Source of the DNA: Pseudoflavonifractor capillosus | GTDB taxonomy: Bacteria > Bacillota > Clostridia > Oscillospirales > Oscillospiraceae | DNA length: 64,000 bases | Assembly: GCF_016902575.1 (NCBI RefSeq) | Contig: NZ_JACSNZ010000006.1 | Location: 1-64,000 of the forward strand | Direction: 5' to 3' | Part shown: positions 35,190-43,278 of the stretch, piece by piece | Layout: each line of letters begins with the position of its first letter | Numbering within the stretch: the first letter of the stretch is position 1 | Translations under genes and position numbers: made by a program | The notes under the pieces: generated by a model | The model's database searches: none | The model's input: only the letters and a program-made list of their open reading frames with translations | What the model was told of the DNA's origin: nothing

Positions 35190-36563
35190 TTAGTAACGGC
35201 CAAAGTCGCCGGCACGGCCCTCGGTGACGTCGGCACCGAAGGTGTAATCCTTGCCGGGGAGGATGGCATTGAGGGCAATGCCCGCAATGGCGGCCAGAGC
35301 CAGATTGGTGAGGGTGATGTGCACCTCACCGATGGCGAAGGTCACACCGCCGGTAAAGCCCAGACCACACACCAGAATGACAGCGGCAATGATGAGGTTG
35401 CGGGAGTTGGTGAAGTCCACCCGGTTCTCCACCACGTTACGCACGCCGATGGCGGAGATCATACCGTAGAGGATGAAGGACACGCCGCCGATGATGGCGG
35501 TGGGGATGGAGTTGACCACAGCGGCAAAGGCGGGGCTGAAGGACAGCACCACGGCGTAGATGGCAGCCAGGCGCACCACACGGGGATCGTGGACCCGGGA
35601 GAGCACCAGCACGCCGGTGTTCTCACCGTAGGTGGTGTTGGCGGGGCCGCCGAACAGGCCGGAGAGAGAGGTGGCGATACCGTCACCGATGAGGGTGCGG
35701 TGCAGACCGGGATCCGAGATGAAGTTCTTGCCCACGGTGGCAGAAATGGCGGACATGTCGCCGATGTGCTCCATCATGGCAGCGATGGCGATGGGGGCCA
35801 TGACGAAGATAGAGGTCAGGTCAAACTTGGCGATGACAAAGGGCTGGAGGCCCACCACCTTGGAGGCGGCCACACCGGAGTAGTCGATGAGGGGGATCAC
35901 ATTGCCAGCGGCATCCAGAGCGGTGGCACCAAAGGCGTTGGCGATCACAGCCACGATGTAGGAACCCACCACACCCAGGAGGATGGGGATGATCTTAATC
36001 ATGCCCTTACCCCAGATGTTGGACACCACGATGATAGCCATGGCCACAATGGCCAGCCACCAGCAGGTGGAGGCGTTGGACACCGCAGAGGGGGCCAGGT
36101 TCAGACCGATGAGGATGATGATGGGGCCGGTAACCACAGGGGGCAGGAAGCGCATGACCTTCTGCACACCCACCAGCTTGATGATGGCGGCCAGTACCAC
36201 ATACAGCAGGCCGGCCACCACCACGCCGCCCAGGGCGTACTGGAGCTTCTCAGCGGCGGCCATGTCGGCATACTTGCCGGCAGTCAGCTCGCTCACCGCC
36301 TGGAAACCGCCCAGGAAGGCGAAGGAGGAGCCCAGGAAGGCGGGCACCTTCAGTTTGGTACACAGGTGGAAGAACAGAGTGCCGATACCGGCGAAAAACA
36401 GGGTGGTCTGAATGGACAGGGGCAGTCCATAGGAGTTGCTCACCAGCATGGGCACCAGCACAGTAGCACCGAACATGGCGAACATATGCTGCAGGCCCAA
36501 AATGAGCATTTTGGGCCAACCCAAGGTGCGGGCATCTTGGATGGGAGCTTGGTTGTTGTTCAC
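35190..36563 (-). CDS. uraA: Uracil permease, NCS2 family
   Basis: A 457-residue nucleobase:cation symporter with about 14 hydrophobic segments. The NCS2 core FGGPANTTYGENTGV and MMEHIGDMSAIS (with the Glu-His pair) match uracil/UraA-type members. The start is GTG 36563, preceded by AAAGGAG; a much longer open reading to 36803 crosses the leader and is rejected. A short leader peptide and a terminator lie upstream, pointing to pyrimidine-controlled attenuation. Confidence 0.9.
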   Translation of the reverse strand: MNNNQAPIQDARTLGWPKMLILGLQHMFAMFGATVLVPMLVSNSYGLPLSIQTTLFFAGIGTLFFHLCTKLKVPAFLGSSFAFLGGFQAVSELTAGKYADMAAAEKLQYALGGVVVAGLLYVVLAAIIKLVGVQKVMRFLPPVVTGPIIILIGLNLAPSAVSNASTCWWLAIVAMAIIVVSNIWGKGMIKIIPILLGVVGSYIVAVIANAFGATALDAAGNVIPLIDYSGVAASKVVGLQPFVIAKFDLTSIFVMAPIAIAAMMEHIGDMSAISATVGKNFISDPGLHRTLIGDGIATSLSGLFGGPANTTYGENTGVLVLSRVHDPRVVRLAAIYAVVLSFSPAFAAVVNSIPTAIIGGVSFILYGMISAIGVRNVVENRVDFTNSRNLIIAAVILVCGLGFTGGVTFAIGEVHITLTNLALAAIAGIALNAILPGKDYTFGADVTEGRAGDFGRY

Positions 36564-36601
36564 GTGATTCTCTCCTTTTCTCTTGTGATTCACAGAAGAA
36601 A

Positions 36602-36632
36602 AGGCAATCACCCAAACAAAGGGTAATTGCCT
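36602..36632 (-). terminator. Attenuator before uraA
   Basis: AGGCAAT...ATTGCCT outer arms and ACCC/GGGT inner arms form a hairpin followed by TTTCTTC on the minus strand. The pair at 36609/36625 is G-U only on the minus strand, which fits minus transcription. The hairpin starts at the stop codon of the leader peptide. Confidence 0.75.
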
Positions 36633-36691
36633 CATATGGGAAGATGAAAATGATACGCCCAGCACATAAACGCCATCATCTGTGCCTGCAT
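36632..36691 (-). CDS. uraA leader peptide
   Basis: A 19-codon open frame with a strong AAGGAGGGG site, starting at ATG 36691 and ending in TGA at 36632-36634, the first bases of the attenuator hairpin. Its last third is very T-rich in the coding strand (TAT CAT TTT CAT CTT). A ribosome following RNA polymerase to the stop codon would cover the hairpin, as in the E. coli pyrBI leader. Confidence 0.55.
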   Translation of the reverse strand: MQAQMMAFMCWAYHFHLPI

Positions 36692-36722
36692 ACCATTCCC
36701 CTCCTTTCTGTCTCGACTTTGT

Positions 36723-36751
36723 ATCATAGCAGATTGGAGGAAAAATGGCAA
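36723..36751 (-). promoter_or_regulatory. uraA promoter
   Basis: TTGCCA (36746-36751), 17 bp, TATGAT (36723-36728) on the minus strand, about 25 bp before the leader peptide. Confidence 0.7.
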
Positions 36752-36794
36752 GATTCAATAATTCCCAATTTTCACGGTTTCCTCCACTTCTCTC

Positions 36795-36829
36795 TTGACA
36801 CACAATACTATGTGTGGCATAGTATTGTG
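36795..36829 (+). promoter_or_regulatory. padR promoter with palindromic operator
   Basis: TTGACA (36795-36800) followed by a perfect 12-bp inverted repeat CACAATACTATG / CATAGTATTGTG (36801-36812, 36818-36829) that fills the spacer and covers the -10 region. The layout implies that a dimeric repressor, most simply the PadR encoded next, blocks RNA polymerase. Confidence 0.8.
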
Positions 36830-36845
36830 TGAAGGGAGGTATCTC

Positions 36846-37166
36846 ATGGATATTCAGTTAAAGCGAGGGTTGCTGGACGTATGTGTACTGGCGGCCATCA
36901 AAAACGAAGATTCCTACGGCTATCAGATCATCAAAGATATGAAGCCCTATGTGGAGATCTCTGAGTCCACCCTGTACCCCATTCTTCGCCGCCTGGAAAG
37001 TTCCCAGCTGCTCACGGTACGCACGGCGGAGCACAATGGAAGGCTGCGCAAGTATTACCACATCACCCCCACAGGGCTTCAGCGCATCGAGGATTTCAAG
37101 GCTGAGTGGGAAGAAATCGTATCTATCTATCACTTTATAGCAAGAGAGGGAGAGGAGCATGAATAA
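36846..37166 (+). CDS. PadR family transcriptional regulator
   Basis: A 106-residue winged-helix repressor (PadR-s1 type). The recognition region SESTLYPILRRLESSQLL, the wing RLRKYYHITPTG, and a C-terminal dimerisation helix are visible. ATG 36846 after GGGAGG. It heads a three-gene unit with DUF1700 and DUF4097 proteins, a set common in Firmicutes, and probably controls itself through the operator above. Confidence 0.92.
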   Translation: MDIQLKRGLLDVCVLAAIKNEDSYGYQIIKDMKPYVEISESTLYPILRRLESSQLLTVRTAEHNGRLRKYYHITPTGLQRIEDFKAEWEEIVSIYHFIAREGEEHE

Positions 37167-37761
37167 GAAGGAATTTCTCGCTGCCCTTCGTGCGGGTTTA
37201 ACTGGGTTGCCTGAGGCAGACGTGCAGCATTGGCTGGACTTTTACTCGGAAATCATTGACGACCGGATGGAAGAAGGCATGACAGAGCCTGAGGCCGTGG
37301 CCGATGTGGGCTCTGTACATAACATCGTGACCCAAATTCTCTCCGAGACACCGCTTCCCAAGCTGGTCCATGCCAAAGTAAAGCCCAAACGGCCACTGAA
37401 AGCATGGGAAATTGTGTTGTTGGTGCTGGGGTCTCCGATGTGGGTGCCTCTTCTGTTTGCCGGGGTCCTGGTGATTTTGGCCTGTTATGCTACGCTCTGG
37501 GCCTGCATCATCTCTCTATACGCCGTGGACCTCTCTCTCGTGCTATGTGCCGTGGCTGGTATCTTTGGCTCGTTTCTCTACGTTCCTTCCGGTGACGTGT
37601 TGCCCCGGATTTTTCTCATCGGTGCGGGGCTGATGTGCGCCGGTCTGTCCGTGCTATTGTTCTTCGCCTTCACAAAGATATCTTCCTGGATTCTCCAGCT
37701 AAGCAAACAGGCTCTATTAGCTGTAAAGTTCCGTTTTGTGCGAAAGGAGGACACCCTATGA
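37159..37761 (+). CDS. DUF1700 membrane protein
   Basis: A 200-residue protein with an N-terminal helical domain (about 1-65, MNKKEFLAALRAGLTGLPEADV, then DRMEEGMTEPEAVADVG) typical of DUF1700/HAAS proteins, followed by about three membrane segments. The start overlaps padR by 8 bp. Its role with PadR and the DUF4097 protein is probably envelope stress signalling, but untested here. Confidence 0.85.
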   Translation: MNKKEFLAALRAGLTGLPEADVQHWLDFYSEIIDDRMEEGMTEPEAVADVGSVHNIVTQILSETPLPKLVHAKVKPKRPLKAWEIVLLVLGSPMWVPLLFAGVLVILACYATLWACIISLYAVDLSLVLCAVAGIFGSFLYVPSGDVLPRIFLIGAGLMCAGLSVLLFFAFTKISSWILQLSKQALLAVKFRFVRKEDTL

Positions 37762-38603
37762 AACCCATCCGCACCATTCTCATTTGGGTATCTCTGCTGG
37801 CCATCGCCATGGGCTTTGTCCTCTGCCTGGGTGCTCTGGTTGCCATGAAATTTGACTTGACCCGTTTCAATACCCAGGAAACCCAGGTGGTCAACCACAC
37901 CGTATCCGAGTCCTTCACCCACATTTCCGTGGATGTGTCCGACTGCGATGTCCGTTTTGTCTCCTCCCACGGCGACACCTGCCGGGTAGACTGCCCGGAG
38001 AGTCCTAACCTCTCTTACTCCATCTCTGTGGAGCAAGGCACCTTGACCATTACAGAGCAGGACGACACCGCTTGGTATCACCATGTGGGCATTGATCTAG
38101 AGCCCGAGGAGCTGGTGGTGTACCTCCCCCAACAGACCTATGGAACTTTGAAGTTGAAAACGGTCACTGGAAACGTATCACTGCCCCAAGACTTTTCCTT
38201 CGTAGATGCAACCATCTCCACCACCAGCGGCACTCTTCAATGCGCTTCCGCCGTTTCTGGGGAAGCCACCATGGAGACGATCAGTGGGGATGTAGACATC
38301 ACAGGATGGACACCCCAGACCCTACAAATCCAATCCACCAGCGCAGATGTGCGTCTTTCCCAAGTCGTAGTTGCTAACTCCTGCCGTGTAGAAAACGTCA
38401 GCGGAGATGTGCGTCTGAACGGCTGTGATGCCCAATCACTGGTTATCAACACCGTCAGCGGGGATATATCCGCCTCCCTGTGCACGGGCAAGACCTTCTC
38501 CACCCAAACCGTCAGCGGGGATGTGGACGTCCCATCTAATTTCTCTGGCGGCTCCTGCAACCTCACCACCGTCAGCGGTGACATCACCTGCACCATCCAA
38601 TAA
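37758..38603 (+). CDS. DUF4097 beta-repeat surface protein
   Basis: A 281-residue protein: one N-terminal membrane segment (about 8-28), then an external beta-solenoid-like domain of the DUF4097 family. Five or more short repeats centred on VSGDV/ISGDV/VSGDI are seen from about residue 175 to the end. It overlaps the DUF1700 gene by 4 bp. Proteins of this type sit outside the cell membrane; the ligand is unknown. Confidence 0.85.
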   Translation: MKPIRTILIWVSLLAIAMGFVLCLGALVAMKFDLTRFNTQETQVVNHTVSESFTHISVDVSDCDVRFVSSHGDTCRVDCPESPNLSYSISVEQGTLTITEQDDTAWYHHVGIDLEPEELVVYLPQQTYGTLKLKTVTGNVSLPQDFSFVDATISTTSGTLQCASAVSGEATMETISGDVDITGWTPQTLQIQSTSADVRLSQVVVANSCRVENVSGDVRLNGCDAQSLVINTVSGDISASLCTGKTFSTQTVSGDVDVPSNFSGGSCNLTTVSGDITCTIQ

Positions 38604-38610
38604 ACAAACA

Positions 38611-38638
38611 AGGCCCCACGGCAATAGCCGTGGGGCCT
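38611..38638. terminator. Terminator between DUF4097 gene and recD2
   Basis: Twelve-bp arms AGGCCCCACGGC / GCCGTGGGGCCT with an AATA loop between convergent genes. The T-tail is weak on plus; on minus it is followed by TGTTTGTTTATT. Confidence 0.7.
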
Positions 38639-38641
38639 CAA

Positions 38642-40861
38642 TCATGCTTCTGTTCCCTGGATAAGACGGGTGCGCAGGGCGGAATACCGCCGGGTCTGGC
38701 GGTCGTTGGCCACCATCTTCTCCAGAAGCTCCGGGCTGCCCACCAAAATAAACAGCTCTTTGGCCCGAGTGATGGCGGTGTACAATACGCCTCGGGCCAA
38801 CAACGTGGAGGGCACATCCTGGAGGGCCAAAATCACCGCCCGATACTCGCTGCCCTGGGACTTATGTACTGTGACCGCATAGGCTGGCTCCAGCTCCCCC
38901 AGCAGCTCCGGGGGATAGGCCACCAGGCGGCCATCAAAGGAAACGGTGACGCCCCCGGCATCTACTTGAAGAATTTCCCCGATGTCCCCGTTGAACACCC
39001 CCAGATCCTTCTCCCCTGTCTCCGGGTTCTCCCAAAAGAGATCGTAGTTGTTCTTCACCTGCATCACCCGATCTCCCTCCCGGAAGATATAGGGGCCGAA
39101 AGCCCGCTCCCCCTTCCCCTCCTGGGCGGGGTTGAGGGCCTCCTGCAAAGCCCGGTTGAGGGCGGCGGTGCCCGCCTCCCGGCGGCGTGTGGGGGACAGC
39201 ACCTGAATCTGGCTGGGGGCAATGCCCATGTTCTGGGGCAGTCGCCGCTGGCACAGTTCCACAATGGTATCCACGGTGCGCACGGCATCCCCCCGCTTCA
39301 TGCAGAAGAAGTCCCGGCTATGGTTGGAAAGGTCGGGCATAACTCCCTGGTTGACCCCGTGGGCGTTCATGACAATGGCGCTCTCCTGGGCCTGACGGAA
39401 AATCTCGGTGAGAGACACCCCCGGCACCACATGGCTGCGCAGCAGGTGATCCAATACGTTGCCCGGCCCCACCGAGGGCAGCTGGTCCGGGTCTCCCACC
39501 AGCACCAGGCGGCAGTCCCCTCGCAGAGCGGCCAGCAGCGCCGCCATCAGGGAGATATCCACCATAGAGGTCTCGTCCACGATGACGGCATCCACCCCCA
39601 GGGGGTCGTCCTGGTTCTTGGTAAAGGCCAGCTGTCCGGTGTAGGGATCCATCTTGGTCTCCAGCAGGCGGTGGATGGTGTAGGCCTCCTGACCACAGGT
39701 CTCACTCATGCGCTTGGCGGCCCGCCCGGTGGGAGCGGCCAGGGCGGTCTCCAGCCCCAGGTGGTCAAAGAGGGCCAGCACCCCCCGCAGGGAGGTGGTC
39801 TTGCCCGTGCCCGGGCCGCCAGTGAGGAGCATCACCTGGCGGCGAGCGGCCAGCTCCACAGCGTCCCGCTGCTGCTGGGCGTAGGTGATACCCTGTCTGC
39901 GCTGGATGTCCTCCAGCAGCCGATCCAGGTTATGGGGCGGGGTAAGCTCCATGGTGCACATCTCGCTCAGGCGCATGGCCACATAGTTCTCCGCTCCGTA
40001 CAGCCCTGCCAGATAGCAGGCTGTGACTCCGGCAATGCTCTCCCGCACCACCTCGCCACGCTGGATGAGGGATTCCAGCCCAACTTCCAGGCACTCTCCC
40101 TCCACCCCAATGAGGGCCGCAGTGGCGTCCAGCAGCTTGCCCTGGGGGAGAAAGACATGGCCATTGTCGGCGTTGTGCTCCAACTCAAAGAGGAGGGCGG
40201 TCTCCACCCGCTGGGGGTCATCTCCCGCCACCCCCAATTCAATGGCCAGAGCATCCACCTTGGAAAAGGGGATGTCCAGCCCACGGTCGGCCAGAAGATA
40301 GGGGTTGTTGCTCACCATCTCCACCGCCAGATCTCCAAACCGCTGGTAAAGGGGCATGGCAGCGGCCAGAGGCAGCTGGTGCTGGGTGAGAAATTCCGCC
40401 AGGTTGCGCATTCCCATCTGGGCCCGGAACCCCTCACTGATGGTGCGGGCCCGCTTGAGGCTCACCCCTCGAATCTGGGCCAGCTCCTCCGGAGCGTGCT
40501 CAATGATCTCCAGGGCATCCGCCCCGAATTTGTCCACGATCTGACGGGCCAGCCCCATGCGGATGCCCTTCACCGCCCCTGAGGCCAGGTATTCATAGAT
40601 GGCCTTCTCCCCCACCGGCATGCGCCGGTAGATGGCCTCAGCCTTGAACTGTTCCCCGTAGCTGGCATGGCGGCCCCAGCTGCCCTCCAGCTCCAGCGTC
40701 TCTCCAGGGGCCACCCCGGGCATACACCCCACTGCGGTAACCTCACCCCGGTCTGGACTGTCCAGGCGCAGCACGGTGTAGCCGTTTTCCTCGTTGCGGA
40801 AGAGAATGGCGGAAACGGTGCCCTCCAGGTGGTTATGAGATTCTTGTTGGGTCTGACTCAC
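38642..40861 (-). CDS. recD2: RecD2-type ATP-dependent DNA helicase
   Basis: A 739-residue SF1B 5'-3' helicase of the RecD2 form that works without RecBC. N-terminal helix-hairpin-helix region (about 80-190), Walker A GGPGTGKTT (about 350), DETSMVD motif II, and the C-terminal UvrD-like motif VTVHKSQGSE. GTG 40861 is chosen as start because GAGGAGG lies 8 bases ahead; a TTG at 40885 would overlap cysS. It is the third gene of the Cys T-box unit, an odd partner for cysteine metabolism. Confidence 0.9.
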   Translation of the reverse strand: MSQTQQESHNHLEGTVSAILFRNEENGYTVLRLDSPDRGEVTAVGCMPGVAPGETLELEGSWGRHASYGEQFKAEAIYRRMPVGEKAIYEYLASGAVKGIRMGLARQIVDKFGADALEIIEHAPEELAQIRGVSLKRARTISEGFRAQMGMRNLAEFLTQHQLPLAAAMPLYQRFGDLAVEMVSNNPYLLADRGLDIPFSKVDALAIELGVAGDDPQRVETALLFELEHNADNGHVFLPQGKLLDATAALIGVEGECLEVGLESLIQRGEVVRESIAGVTACYLAGLYGAENYVAMRLSEMCTMELTPPHNLDRLLEDIQRRQGITYAQQQRDAVELAARRQVMLLTGGPGTGKTTSLRGVLALFDHLGLETALAAPTGRAAKRMSETCGQEAYTIHRLLETKMDPYTGQLAFTKNQDDPLGVDAVIVDETSMVDISLMAALLAALRGDCRLVLVGDPDQLPSVGPGNVLDHLLRSHVVPGVSLTEIFRQAQESAIVMNAHGVNQGVMPDLSNHSRDFFCMKRGDAVRTVDTIVELCQRRLPQNMGIAPSQIQVLSPTRRREAGTAALNRALQEALNPAQEGKGERAFGPYIFREGDRVMQVKNNYDLFWENPETGEKDLGVFNGDIGEILQVDAGGVTVSFDGRLVAYPPELLGELEPAYAVTVHKSQGSEYRAVILALQDVPSTLLARGVLYTAITRAKELFILVGSPELLEKMVANDRQTRRYSALRTRLIQGTEA

Positions 40862-40881
40862 GCCCCGCCCCTCCTCTTGCT

Positions 40882-42330
40882 TCAAATTCGTCTCCAGCTG
40901 GCCCCGTTGGGCATATCGGTGACCTCAATGCCCTGGGCCTTCAGCTCATCCCGGATGCGGTCGGCCTCGGCAAAGTTCTTGGCTTTCTTGGCCTCCGCCC
41001 GGGCTTTGACCAGGGCGTCAACGGCGGGGTCGCCCTCGCCCTGGATGGTAAACTCACCTGCTGCGGCCTGCTTGGCCTGGGCTTGCTGGGCTTTCCGCAG
41101 CTCATTGGCCTTGTCCAGCAGGGACAGGGAGAGCACCTGGTCAAAGTCGTTCAAAATGGCCAGACGGGTGGCATCGTTGGTCTTGGCCTTCAAAGCGTCA
41201 TACAGGCAGGTCACCGCCATGGAGGTGTTCAAATCGTTGCCCACCTGGTTTTTGAACTTGGTGCGATACTCCTCCACCACGGCGGCATCCACCTCACCGT
41301 CCTCGGGCTTCAGGGCGGCAATCTTCTTCACCAGCTTCTGATAGGCGGTGGCGGCGTTGTCCAGGTTGTCCCAGGAGAACACCAGGCCCTTGCGGTAGTG
41401 GCTTTGCAGGCAGAAGAAGCGGTAGGCCAGAGGGTCATACCCCTTTTCCTCCAGCAGGGAGACGGTGAGAAATTCTCCCTTGCTCTTGGACATCTTGCCG
41501 GAGTTGGTGTTCAGGTGGGCCACGTGGAACCACTGCTTGCACCAGGGATGGCCGAAGTAGGCCTCAGACTGGGCGATCTCGTTGGTATGGTGGGGGAAGG
41601 CGTTGTCCACGCCGCCGCAGTGCAGGTCCAGGTACTCGCCGTTGTACTTGGCAGAGATACCGGAGCACTCAATGTGCCAGCCAGGGTAGCCAACGCCCCA
41701 GGGGGAGTCCCATTTCAGGGCCTGGTCCTCGAACTTGGACTTGGTAAACCACAGCACAAAGTCATTTTTGTTGCGCTTGTTCACGTCCTCTTCCACGCCC
41801 TCCCGGACGCCCACGGCCAGATCCTCCTCGTCGTGGTCGTGGAAGACGTGGTAGTGCTCCAGCTTGGAGGTATCAAAATACACGTTGCCCCCGGCAAAAT
41901 AGGCATAGCCCTTTTCCATCAGGGTCTCCACCATGTGGATGAACTCGTCAATGAGGCCGGTGGCAGGCTGCACCACGTCGGGGGTCTTGATGTTCAGCTT
42001 GCGGCAGTCCTCAAAGAAGGCATCGGTGTAGAACTGAGCGATCTCCATCACCGTCTTGTGCTCCCGCTTGGCACCCTTGAGCATCTTATCCTCGCCGGTG
42101 TCCGCATCGGAGGCCAGGTGCCCCACGTCGGTGATGTTCATCACACGGTTGACATCGTACCCCTCCCAGCGCAGGTACTTCTCCAGCACGTCCTCCATGA
42201 TATAGGAGCGCAGGTTGCCGATGTGGGCAAAATGGTACACGGTAGGGCCGCAGGTGTACATCTCCACACGGCCTGGGGTATGGGTCTGAAATTCATCCTT
42301 CTTGCGGGTGGCGGAATTGTATAGATACAT
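40882..42330 (-). CDS. cysS: Cysteinyl-tRNA synthetase
   Basis: Charges tRNA-Cys. The 482-residue class I enzyme shows the HIGH-type HIGNLR (about 35), the zinc-binding Cys and His residues of the family, and KMSKSKGEF. RBS AAGGAG precedes ATG 42330 and overlaps the cysE stop (2-bp gap). It is under the T-box upstream of cysE, so uncharged tRNA-Cys would raise its own synthetase. Confidence 0.95.
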   Translation of the reverse strand: MYLYNSATRKKDEFQTHTPGRVEMYTCGPTVYHFAHIGNLRSYIMEDVLEKYLRWEGYDVNRVMNITDVGHLASDADTGEDKMLKGAKREHKTVMEIAQFYTDAFFEDCRKLNIKTPDVVQPATGLIDEFIHMVETLMEKGYAYFAGGNVYFDTSKLEHYHVFHDHDEEDLAVGVREGVEEDVNKRNKNDFVLWFTKSKFEDQALKWDSPWGVGYPGWHIECSGISAKYNGEYLDLHCGGVDNAFPHHTNEIAQSEAYFGHPWCKQWFHVAHLNTNSGKMSKSKGEFLTVSLLEEKGYDPLAYRFFCLQSHYRKGLVFSWDNLDNAATAYQKLVKKIAALKPEDGEVDAAVVEEYRTKFKNQVGNDLNTSMAVTCLYDALKAKTNDATRLAILNDFDQVLSLSLLDKANELRKAQQAQAKQAAAGEFTIQGEGDPAVDALVKARAEAKKAKNFAEADRIRDELKAQGIEVTDMPNGASWRRI

Positions 42331-42332
42331 AG

Positions 42333-42977
42333 TTAATTCTCCTTTTTCATCTGGTTTACCTGTTTTTCCAGCAGCTCCACACGGGCTGCCAAGACCCCCA
42401 ACTTTTCCAGGGTGGGGTTGTTGACGCTGGTCTGATCCACCTCGTCGGCAAAATTCACCTTCTGGCCACGCACCCGCACCACCTGGGCAGGAACACCCAC
42501 GGCGGTGGCGTGGTCAGGGATCTCGGTGAGCACCACGGCGTTGGCGGCAATGCGGGAGCCGTCTCCCACCCGGAAGGGGCCGAGGACTTTGGCCCCGCAG
42601 GAGATCATGACATTGTTGCCAATGGTGGGGTGGCGTTTCCCGCAGTCCTTGCCGGTGCCGCCCAGGGTGACCCCGTGATAGATCAAGCAGTCGTCTCCCA
42701 CCTCGGCAGTCTCGCCGATGACAATGCCCATGCCGTGGTCGATGACCAGGCGGCGGCCCAGCTTGGCCCCGGGGTGGATCTCAATGCCCGTCCAGAACCG
42801 GCTCCACTGAGACACAAACCGAGCCAGGAATTTCAAATGGTGTACATAGAGAAAATGGGCCAGGCGGTGATACAGCACGGCGTGCACACCGGGATAGAGC
42901 AAAAAAATCTCCAGCCTGCTTCTGGCCGCCGGGTCTCTGGCCTGGTAGGCCCGTAACGTCTCTCCCAATCGGGTCAC
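42333..42977 (-). CDS. cysE: Serine O-acetyltransferase
   Basis: Makes O-acetylserine, the precursor of cysteine. The 214-residue protein has the left-handed beta-helix hexapeptide repeats (IEIHPGAKLGRRLVIDHG, VIGETAEVGDD, YHGVTLGGTG) and the catalytic His-Asp pair. GTG 42977 follows AGGAGG by seven bases; ATGs further upstream lie in the T-box leader. The C-terminus carries a short coiled-coil extension. CysK is not in the window. Confidence 0.93.
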   Translation of the reverse strand: MTRLGETLRAYQARDPAARSRLEIFLLYPGVHAVLYHRLAHFLYVHHLKFLARFVSQWSRFWTGIEIHPGAKLGRRLVIDHGMGIVIGETAEVGDDCLIYHGVTLGGTGKDCGKRHPTIGNNVMISCGAKVLGPFRVGDGSRIAANAVVLTEIPDHATAVGVPAQVVRVRGQKVNFADEVDQTSVNNPTLEKLGVLAARVELLEKQVNQMKKEN

Positions 42978-43017
42978 AGCGATTCCTCCTCTCATGGCGC
43001 ATCCCGATAACAGAAAA

Positions 43018-43245
43018 CGCCTCTCATACCCACATGGTATGAGAGGCGATATACTCGCGGTTCCACTCTCGTTTGTCACTCAAGGGCCGTCACGTGGCCC
43101 AGCCGGAGGGCATCTGCATCCCCCTCGCTCCCGCTTGCACTTCACACAAGATTCCTCCCAGCCCTGCTTTCAGCCGGTGACAGTGCCTCTCTGATGGATT
43201 TCACCTGTGCTACTCAAATGCGTTCCCAGCGATATTCACTTACCC
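43018..43245 (-). promoter_or_regulatory. T-box riboswitch, Cys specifier
   Basis: Read on the minus strand: stem I base TCGCT/AGCGA with an AGTA motif, a likely specifier TGC (43137-43139) in GAAGTGCAAGC, the T-box TGGAACCGCG (43056-43065), and a 13-bp terminator (43018-43030 with 43036-43048) followed by TTTTCTG. Uncharged tRNA-Cys would stabilise the antiterminator and allow cysE-cysS-recD2 transcription. The specifier assignment is by position and by the downstream genes. Confidence 0.92.
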
Positions 43246-43249
43246 CAGT

Positions 43250-43278
43250 ATATTACCACGGCCTGGGTGGGGTGTCAA
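43250..43278 (-). promoter_or_regulatory. Promoter of the cysE T-box unit
   Basis: TTGACA (43273-43278), 17 bp, TAATAT (43250-43255) on the minus strand. It lies within the 3' end of the upstream unknown gene. Confidence 0.7.

Noticed and set aside
36564-36803. Long N-terminal extension of uraA
   Set aside because: The open frame crosses a promoter, a leader peptide and a terminator; GTG 36563 has a strong RBS.
37758-38603. CRISPR or DNA tandem repeat in the DUF4097 gene
   Set aside because: The repeats are protein-level motifs with varied DNA and irregular spacing; no direct DNA repeat array exists here or elsewhere in the window.
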